A stretch of 14,346 nucleotides of DNA, taken from NCBI GenBank assembly GCA_029857995.1, contig JAOUFZ010000020.1:1-14346 (forward strand). Direction: 5' to 3'. The translations under genes and the position numbers were made by a program. The DNA is from Dehalococcoidia bacterium (GTDB lineage: Bacteria; Chloroflexota; Dehalococcoidia; GIF9; AB-539-J10). The notes under the pieces were generated by a model, which was given only the letters and a program-made list of their open reading frames with translations, was not told the origin of the DNA and did no database searches. Shown in pieces: positions 7,161-12,891 of the stretch; position 1 is the first letter of the stretch; each line of letters begins with the position of its first letter.

Positions 7161-8456
7161 CTATTGCACAAATAGCTTATCTTCCAGTTTGCTTCTAATG
7201 TCCCTGGCAGCAACAGCGCGGTGATAATATTCCCGTTTTGTTTCCTCACTGGCCCCGCTCTTATTTATAGCCCGGTAAGCGTTAACCACGGTTCGCCATT
7301 GGTCAAGCAAGCCCATGTGAATGAGGTTAATGTCCCACATAGGTCGATTGCTGGCCCACCACATCTGGCAACTATGTTCAGCGCGATCCAGAAGTCCCCG
7401 AGCAATGGTGGCAGAGTGCCGACTTTCATCATTATCAGCAAACTGGAGTGCTTCGTTTACCAATTCAATGCATATACTCAGGTGTTCCCACTGGAGACGG
7501 TGCACCTCATTCTTCTTGTCTTGCCACAATGGATAATAGTTGCCGTCTTTCATATCATCGGCCGTGGTGCTCCAAGAGGATGGTCTGGGCTCTATCGTTT
7601 GACCATGAGGAAAGAGGTCGAGAAGTTGGCTCACCGTAACCATCTGGATTTTAGTGACAGCTTCGCCGTTGGTCAATAGAGAGATATGTTGCCCAGCTAA
7701 CACCGTAGCTTGTTTAATCTCTTCAAGAGGCTCCACAGATGGTTCTAGTTCCTCGTAAACCCTAGCCAGGAATGTCCTTTCCCAACCTTGGATGTGATGG
7801 CCATAGGTTTCAGCATCCATAGCTGTGACCACATAGATATTCTCCCTTTCACCCTGCCATTGTTCCAGGTGGGCAATAAATTCTTTTGCTTCCATATTTC
7901 GAAAGCTTATCCTATTGCTGAGCACATCATCTCGAAAGAAAACCGCTATCTCCTGTCCATCACACTCCGCTCTATAAATAATATCTACGGGCCACTCTGT
8001 CGGACAGGCAATACCGCCAAGGATAATCCAGCGACATCCTGACTTGATAATAGGTCGCAAAATGTCCTGGCTATAGCACATCTCAGGGGGAAAGAATCCT
8101 TGGGGGGTGTAGGACCTACCGAAAAAGTGGCGATTGGTCTGTGCGTTCAAGTCTATCTGCCTCTTTACTTCTTCCTTGGGTATCAAGGGGAGAATAGGAT
8201 GATACTTGCCAGTTCCGGTGAATTCAATCTGGCCCATCTCAGCAAGGTTTCTAAAGCCTTCAATTACATCTTTATGGCCGCAGTCCATCAGCATATCAGT
8301 CAGGACCCCGTTGAAGTTTATGGTTAGCCGAGCGTTGGGATACTCTTCAAAAACGTGGAGTAGAGGGCGATACGATTCATTACATATCTTTCTTAGCACC
8401 GACGGCACTTGGGTCGGCGGCTGGTAGAAATGCAATAATTGAGCCCAGTAGATCAT
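7161..8456 (-). CDS. GH57-family glycoside hydrolase, short paralogue 1 (first gene of operon)
   Basis: A 431-residue cytoplasmic protein, the lead gene of the three-gene GH57 operon. Motif 1 is H9-F-Y11-Q12-P13-P, motif 2 EFTGTGKYHPILPLIP (78-93), the nucleophile motif GFFPPEMCYS with E125, and the acid motif TAMDAETYGHH with D214. The C-terminal HSCQMWWASNRPMW matches the tandem paralogue's version. Compared with that neighbour it carries an extra stretch of about 20 residues after the acid motif (around 235-275, acidic and Leu/Val-rich), which accounts for the length difference. Both catalytic residues are retained, so it is probably active. The ribosome binding site is GGAGGT, 5 bases before the ATG, the best of the three GH57 genes. 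Family assignment is firm; the reaction (hydrolysis, branching or glucan transfer) is not settled by sequence. Confidence 0.95.
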   Translation of the reverse strand: MIYWAQLLHFYQPPTQVPSVLRKICNESYRPLLHVFEEYPNARLTINFNGVLTDMLMDCGHKDVIEGFRNLAEMGQIEFTGTGKYHPILPLIPKEEVKRQIDLNAQTNRHFFGRSYTPQGFFPPEMCYSQDILRPIIKSGCRWIILGGIACPTEWPVDIIYRAECDGQEIAVFFRDDVLSNRISFRNMEAKEFIAHLEQWQGERENIYVVTAMDAETYGHHIQGWERTFLARVYEELEPSVEPLEEIKQATVLAGQHISLLTNGEAVTKIQMVTVSQLLDLFPHGQTIEPRPSSWSTTADDMKDGNYYPLWQDKKNEVHRLQWEHLSICIELVNEALQFADNDESRHSATIARGLLDRAEHSCQMWWASNRPMWDINLIHMGLLDQWRTVVNAYRAINKSGASEETKREYYHRAVAARDIRSKLEDKLFVQ

Positions 8457-8515
8457 ATGTACCTCCGAGTGAGAATCTTATCCAGGTAATTCAAAGAGGG
8501 TAGTGAACTTCGCTT

Positions 8516-8524
8516 ATTCTAACA
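8516..8524 (-). promoter_or_regulatory. candidate extended -10 promoter for the GH57 operon
   Basis: On the minus strand TGT is followed by TAGAAT (5 of 6 to TATAAT), again an extended -10. No good -35 is seen (TTACTT at an 18-base spacing). The predicted start is near 8509, giving a leader of about 52 bases to the first GH57 gene. The rest of the 211-base gap to mutL is AT-rich. Confidence 0.45.
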
Positions 8525-8571
8525 TACAATTAGGTCGCAAAGTAACCTTTCGATTTGAGCTTAAAGTCTAA

Positions 8572-8621
8572 CCAAAAAACCTTAAAAATATAGCTCGGTT
8601 ATTACTATTCTGAAGAAGGTT
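8572..8621 (-). terminator. weak candidate terminator after mutL
   Basis: On the minus strand AACCTT (8621-8616) can pair with AAGGTT (8583-8578), directly followed by further T residues. The loop is long (32 bases) with a possible inner ATAG/CTAT pairing, and the stem is AT-rich, so the call is weak. Its position, about 47 bases past the mutL stop and upstream of the GH57 promoter, fits. Confidence 0.25.
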
Positions 8622-8667
8622 AAAACGAGGCAAAGCCCAAATTTATCAACCTGACGAGGCCAAAGGG

Positions 8668-10341
8668 TTAGCTTATTCTGCCAAATTCCTTCTCTAGTTG
8701 ATGAGCACTTAAGTGAATCATAGTTGGCCGCCCATGAGGACAGGCGCGTGGTTGCTTGGTTTGTTCTAGCTGCTTTATTAGCTCTCTCATCTCTTCGGTG
8801 CTTAGCTGCTGTCCGGCTCTGATCGCACCATGGCAGGCTAAAGATTGAGCTATCTTTTCTTCCCAGGGATTAAGACTTTCCTGGCCAGCAACGTTATCAA
8901 GTAGCGCACTTATTATCTCAATAATATTCGCCCTGGCTACCAGTGCCGGTATGGCGCGTATCAAATAGCTTCTATTTCCGAAAGGCTCAATAGCGAAGCC
9001 AAATTCAGCCAGAAGCTCTTTACTAGCTTTCAGGGTCTCTTCCTCCTTGGGACTAAATTCTATCGTTGTGGGCTGGAGTAAACCCTGGACTTCGACTTTC
9101 TTTTGTGACCACTGCGCCAAAATTCGGTCATAAAGTATGCGCTCATGAGCAGCGTGCTGGTCGATGAGATAGAGTCCATCGGGTCCCTCGGCGATAATAT
9201 AGGTGTTGGCTAGCTGCCCCAATACCCTCAAAACCGGTAATTCCAGGGCCGGCAACTGGGCGACAGCAAAAACAGCCTCGTTATCCATTATCATACGGGG
9301 TTTCTCCCATTGTCTTGAGTCCATTGCAAAAGACACAGCTTTTGAGCTAGCTATAGGCGTTCTGGCTAGTGCCTCTTCTATGGCTTTCTGTACGCTGCTA
9401 AACACAGCTTGCTCATGGCAAAACTTTATCTGGGCTTTGGCGGGATGGATATTGACATCAAGCTCTTGAGCTGGCAGGGAGACATTGATTATCGCAATTG
9501 GATGCTGGCCATCCATAAGTAAGCCACGATAGCCTTGCTCTGTCGCCCGGGTTAGCAAGGGACTGTGCACCCACCTTCGATTAACGAAGAAACTGAGATA
9601 GTTGCGATTAGAGCGGGCTAAGGAAGGCGCGCTTATTAAGCCACCGACTTTAGACAGGCCGTCCTTTTGTTCCACCGCTAGCATCCTTTGCGCTATCTCT
9701 GAACCATAGATCTCATTTACCACCTCGCGCAGGTCGCCATTGCCCGTAGTGCGCAGGCTGGGACGTTTATCAAGAACCAGGCTGAACCTAACCTCGGGAA
9801 AAGCCAGGGCGTACTGACTTGCCAAATGGGCAATGTGGCTATTTTCGGTATTTACTGATTTGAGAAACTTAAGTCGTGCCGGGAAGTGGCGAAACAATCG
9901 ACGCACGGTTATGGTAGTGCCTTGAGGCCTAGCTCGGCTCTCCTTGCGCGGTACCTCCCCTGTTCTCAAACACATATAGCTGCCAATTGGGTCTGAGGAT
10001 GTTTGGGTCGAAATCTCCACTTCAGCGACAGCGGCAATGCTGGGCAAAGCTTCACCTCGAAACCCGAGGCTGGAGATTTTTTCCAAATCGTCTAAGTCGC
10101 CAATCTTGCTCGTGGCATACCTGTGAAAGGCTAGCTCAAGCTCGGAGGAGGGAATGCCTGCGCCGTTATCGCTCACTTTGATGAGCTCCACTCCACCGCT
10201 CTGGGCTTCCACGATGATCTCGGTAGCTCCAGCATCCAGAGAATTCTCTATTAGCTCCTTGACCACCGAGGCTGGCCTCTCGATCACCTCCCCAGCGGCG
10301 ATTTTGGAGATTACTTCAGTCGCTAAAACCTTAATGGGCAT
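8668..10341 (-). CDS. mutL: DNA mismatch repair protein MutL, endonuclease type
   Basis: MutL links MutS mismatch recognition to strand nicking and excision. The N-terminal GHKL ATPase is intact: ENSLDAG with E32 (catalytic), DNGAGI (58-63) and GFRGEAL (93-99), followed by the transducer domain. The C-terminal dimerisation domain carries the nuclease motifs found in bacteria without MutH: DQHAAHE (394-400), ACHGAIRAG (502-510), CPHGRP (534-539) and a terminal FGR. In DQHA(X)2E(X)4E the last Glu is Asp here (D405), a conservative change. At 557 residues it is slightly short for MutL (about 600-650), mainly in the linker. It lies 42 bases downstream of pcrA on the same strand, but a promoter-like TTGACA-17-TAAGAT with an inverted repeat sits in that gap. 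The ribosome binding site is weak. mutS is not in the window. Confidence 0.98.
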   Translation of the reverse strand: MPIKVLATEVISKIAAGEVIERPASVVKELIENSLDAGATEIIVEAQSGGVELIKVSDNGAGIPSSELELAFHRYATSKIGDLDDLEKISSLGFRGEALPSIAAVAEVEISTQTSSDPIGSYMCLRTGEVPRKESRARPQGTTITVRRLFRHFPARLKFLKSVNTENSHIAHLASQYALAFPEVRFSLVLDKRPSLRTTGNGDLREVVNEIYGSEIAQRMLAVEQKDGLSKVGGLISAPSLARSNRNYLSFFVNRRWVHSPLLTRATEQGYRGLLMDGQHPIAIINVSLPAQELDVNIHPAKAQIKFCHEQAVFSSVQKAIEEALARTPIASSKAVSFAMDSRQWEKPRMIMDNEAVFAVAQLPALELPVLRVLGQLANTYIIAEGPDGLYLIDQHAAHERILYDRILAQWSQKKVEVQGLLQPTTIEFSPKEEETLKASKELLAEFGFAIEPFGNRSYLIRAIPALVARANIIEIISALLDNVAGQESLNPWEEKIAQSLACHGAIRAGQQLSTEEMRELIKQLEQTKQPRACPHGRPTMIHLSAHQLEKEFGRIS

Positions 10342-10350
10342 CTATGTTCC

Positions 10351-10379
10351 ATCTTACACGGTTGCGTGTATTTTGTCAA
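10351..10379 (-). promoter_or_regulatory. predicted mutL promoter with inverted repeat in its spacer
   Basis: On the minus strand a perfect -35 TTGACA (10379-10374) is followed after exactly 17 bases by TAAGAT (10356-10351; 4 of 6). A perfect inverted repeat TACACG-4-CGTGTA (10355-10370) fills most of the spacer and touches the -10, a classical operator position. The predicted start (about 10344) is only about 3 bases from the mutL ATG. It lies in the pcrA-mutL gap, so mutL could be expressed alone as well as from readthrough. Confidence 0.55.
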
Positions 10380-10383
10380 CAGT

Positions 10384-12588
10384 TTATGAGGAAAAATCGA
10401 AATCTTTTTCGACTTTTTCCAGAGGTGCCAGGCTGGCCAGGAGTCTCTTAACTCCGGCGCCTTCAAAGACCACAGTCAGCTCCTGGTCATCCTTGGTAGG
10501 GCTGCAATTCATGACTATGCCTCGGCCAAATTTGTTGTGATTGACATGATCGCCGACTCTTAGTGTTAGAGTACTAACAAGCCGATGTGATACCCGGGGA
10601 TGCCCGCCAAAATCGGTGGTTGCCACAAGAGTCGGGGTCTCTTCCCACAGTTTTCTAGGACTTATCCGGTGCGGTGAGATGTCCTGAAGAAAGCGGGACG
10701 GTGGATTTGCGGTGCTGCCGCCAAACAAGCTCCGACGGTAACTGCGCAAAAGGTAGAGTCGCTTCTTAGCTCTGGTTATTCCCACGTAACAAAGACGACG
10801 CTCCTCTTCCATTTCTTCGGGGTTATCGAAAGATCTCCTGTGCGGGAGAATCCCTTCTTCCAGACCAACAATGAAAACTGCCGGAAACTCCAATCCCTTA
10901 GCTTGATGCAAAGTTATCAAAGTCACAGCATCAGCTTTTTCATCCAGTTCATCTATATCGGATACCAGGCTTACTTTCTCCAAAAATACTGTTAAAGCCT
11001 GTTCAGTGTCGAGCTCACTATATTCACTGGCAACATTACGCAGTTCCATTATGTTCTCCCATCGTTCTTCTCCATCGTCTTTACCCTGAATGTATGCTCT
11101 ATATCGGGTGTGCTCCAGTATCTCGTCCACTAGACCAGAAAGGCTTAGCTGACGGCTCTGAGCAGTGAATTCACCCATAAGAGCATCAAATCCAGCCAGA
11201 GCCTGGATAGTGCGCGAGGGAAGAGATTGCTTCGTTTCACTGGCAATAGCATTGTGACTGATTTGTTTTACGGCCCCGAAAAGGGACGTATCATGAGCTT
11301 TTGCCCAGGGTTGAAGCGTGCTAATGGTCTTTTGTCCAATACCTCTACTTGGCACATTTATGATTCGAAGCAAACTGACATTGTCCTGCGGATTATGGAT
11401 AACCCTAAGGTAAGCAATAATATCTTTAACCTCTTGTCTCTGATAGAAGCGGGTGCCGCCAACAAGCTTATAGGGCACACCATACCTCAGGAAAGTCTCC
11501 TCCAGGGCTCGGGATTGGGCATTAACCCGATACATTACGGCGCAATCTTTGAGAGATGTCTGTTCCTGGCTAACAAGCTTCTCGATCTCGTTGACCACGG
11601 ATTGGGCTTCCTCCTCGGCATTATAGCTTTCGATAACGGTCACCGGAGTTCCGTCTTCGTTTTCCGTCCACAGTTTCTTGGGCTTGCGCAGCACATTCGC
11701 TGAGATAACATCTGAAGCTACCTCCAGGATTGTCTTGGTGGAGCGATAATTCTGCTCCAGAAATACCACTCTGGCTTCGGGGTAATCCTTCTCAAAGCTC
11801 AAGATATTACGTAGATCAGCGAATCTCCAGGAATAAATAGATTGGTCGGGGTCGCCAACCACGCAGAGGTTCCGGTATTTCCCTGCCAGCTGCTTCATCA
11901 GTTCATACTGAGCGATGTTGGTGTCTTGAAATTCGTCAACCAGAATATGAATATACCTTGACTGGTATTTAGCGAGGATTTTGGGATGGTCTCGGAATAT
12001 CTGCACCGTCTTCATCAGCAGGTCATCGAAATCCACCGCCTGACCCTGGCTGAGTAATTGCTGATAACGTTGATAAACTCTGTGAACTATCTCTTCAAAA
12101 TAACTGCCAACTCGCTTAGCGTACTCTTCAGGGCTGATGAGATGGCTCTTAGCAGCCTCGATAGCTGAGCGCAGCGCCTGGGGAGCATATTGCTTGGGAT
12201 CGAGAGCCAGTTCTTCCAGGACTTGTTTCACCAGCCTTAACTGGTCATCTTCATCGTAGATGACAAAGCTTGACTCAAGTCTGATAGCCTTGCCTTCACG
12301 GCGGAGAATGCGGGCACAAATGGCGTGAAAGGTGCCTAAGGTTAGAGCTTCCACGGCTTGCCCAAGGAGTTGTTCTAATCTCTCTCTCATTTCTCGGGCG
12401 GCTTTGTTGGTAAAGGTAACCGCCATGATGTGGTGGGGACTAACGCCGCAGAGTTTGACTAGATAAGCGACCCGGTGGGTAATCACTCGGGTCTTGCCGC
12501 TGCCCGGTCCAGCAAGGATAAGTACGGGCCCTTTGATGGCCTCCACAGCTTCTCTCTGGGCGGGATTAAGCGTGGCTATGATATCCAT
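10384..12588 (-). CDS. pcrA: ATP-dependent DNA helicase PcrA/UvrD (superfamily 1A)
   Basis: A 3'-5' helicase that unwinds DNA in nucleotide excision repair, mismatch repair and removal of recombination filaments. All SF1A motifs are present: Q motif LNPAQREA (7-14), Walker A AGPGSGKT (26-33), Ia TFTNKAA (58-64), II DEFQDT (218-223), III GDPDQSIYSWR (245-255), IV QNYRST (279-284), V LHQAKGLEF (560-568) and VI VGITRAKK (602-609). The C-terminal region has a PcrA/UvrD-type Tudor-like segment (RVGDHVNHNKFGRGIV, from about 677). Length (734) is normal. The start MDIIATLNPAQREAV matches family N-termini, so the ATG is firm even though no Shine-Dalgarno sequence is seen. A good extended -10 promoter lies just upstream. 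Being first in a pair with mutL supports a role in mismatch repair, as does UvrD in other bacteria. Confidence 0.98.
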   Translation of the reverse strand: MDIIATLNPAQREAVEAIKGPVLILAGPGSGKTRVITHRVAYLVKLCGVSPHHIMAVTFTNKAAREMRERLEQLLGQAVEALTLGTFHAICARILRREGKAIRLESSFVIYDEDDQLRLVKQVLEELALDPKQYAPQALRSAIEAAKSHLISPEEYAKRVGSYFEEIVHRVYQRYQQLLSQGQAVDFDDLLMKTVQIFRDHPKILAKYQSRYIHILVDEFQDTNIAQYELMKQLAGKYRNLCVVGDPDQSIYSWRFADLRNILSFEKDYPEARVVFLEQNYRSTKTILEVASDVISANVLRKPKKLWTENEDGTPVTVIESYNAEEEAQSVVNEIEKLVSQEQTSLKDCAVMYRVNAQSRALEETFLRYGVPYKLVGGTRFYQRQEVKDIIAYLRVIHNPQDNVSLLRIINVPSRGIGQKTISTLQPWAKAHDTSLFGAVKQISHNAIASETKQSLPSRTIQALAGFDALMGEFTAQSRQLSLSGLVDEILEHTRYRAYIQGKDDGEERWENIMELRNVASEYSELDTEQALTVFLEKVSLVSDIDELDEKADAVTLITLHQAKGLEFPAVFIVGLEEGILPHRRSFDNPEEMEEERRLCYVGITRAKKRLYLLRSYRRSLFGGSTANPPSRFLQDISPHRISPRKLWEETPTLVATTDFGGHPRVSHRLVSTLTLRVGDHVNHNKFGRGIVMNCSPTKDDQELTVVFEGAGVKRLLASLAPLEKVEKDFDFSS

Positions 12589-12603
12589 GAAGACTCAGGA
12601 GCT

Positions 12604-12632
12604 ATTATAGCATTGAGGGCAGAAGGCCCCAA
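12604..12632 (-). promoter_or_regulatory. extended -10 promoter for pcrA, very short leader
   Basis: On the minus strand TGC precedes a perfect TATAAT (12609-12604), with TTGGGG (TTG of the -35 conserved) 17 bases upstream at 12632-12627. The predicted start near 12597 leaves a leader of only about 9 bases. The -10 sits inside a small inverted repeat, GCTAT-1-ATAGC (12601-12611). Confidence 0.65.
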
Positions 12633-12775
12633 AGAGCTATGGAGACTGGGTCCCGGGAGGACAACTCAAGCTCCAATTTGGTGGAGATATGCCAAGTAGA
12701 AGTGACGATAAGCTTCTCTAACCAAAGACAAACGTCAGCTCTTTATTATGTGAGCAAAGCCTCGATACCCGGTGA

Positions 12776-12805
12776 TTGTCATGGCGCAGTCCGAAGGAAT
12801 ATAAT
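12776..12805 (+). promoter_or_regulatory. near-consensus sigma-70 promoter for the amidase gene
   Basis: TTGTCA (12776-12781; 5 of 6 to TTGACA) and a perfect TATAAT (12800-12805) are separated by 18 bases. The predicted start is near 12812, giving a leader of about 80 bases before the ATG at 12892. Apart from this and the pcrA promoter, the 303-base gap between pcrA and the amidase holds only the inverted repeats listed next. Confidence 0.7.
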
Positions 12806-12808
12806 GTT

Positions 12809-12826
12809 ACTACAGATTCTTGTAGT
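12809..12826 (+). repeat. inverted repeat at the amidase transcription start
   Basis: ACTACA and TGTAGT form perfect 6-base arms around a 6-base centre, directly after the -10 and covering the predicted start. This could be a repressor operator or a hairpin at the 5' end of the transcript. Confidence 0.45.
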
Positions 12827-12829
12827 TGC

Positions 12830-12844
12830 TCCGATATCATCGGA
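12830..12844 (+). repeat. second inverted repeat in the amidase leader
   Basis: TCCGAT and ATCGGA form perfect 6-base arms around ATC, 3 bases after the first inverted repeat. Its arms differ in sequence from those of the first repeat, so the two are not copies of one site. Operator or leader hairpin are both possible. Confidence 0.45.
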
Positions 12845-12891
12845 ACACAATCGCTGAACTGCCTCTGCGAAAGTAGACAAAGAGGGGTATG

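Noticed and set aside
7221..7679. 152-codon plus-strand open frame inside the first GH57 gene
   Set aside because: Antisense to conserved GH57 sequence including the C-terminal HSCQMWWAS motif.
8625..8665. Near-identical ACGAGGCAAAG and ACGAGGCCAAAG after mutL
   Set aside because: Two imperfect copies of 11-12 bases only, no third copy nearby, and no associated structure; probably chance.
11227..11703. 158-codon plus-strand open frame inside pcrA
   Set aside because: Antisense to a region of pcrA lying between intact helicase motifs; no motif of its own.
12670..12690. CTCCA/TGGAG hairpin between pcrA and the amidase
   Set aside because: Five-base arms, no T tract and not near a predicted transcription start; not distinguishable from chance.
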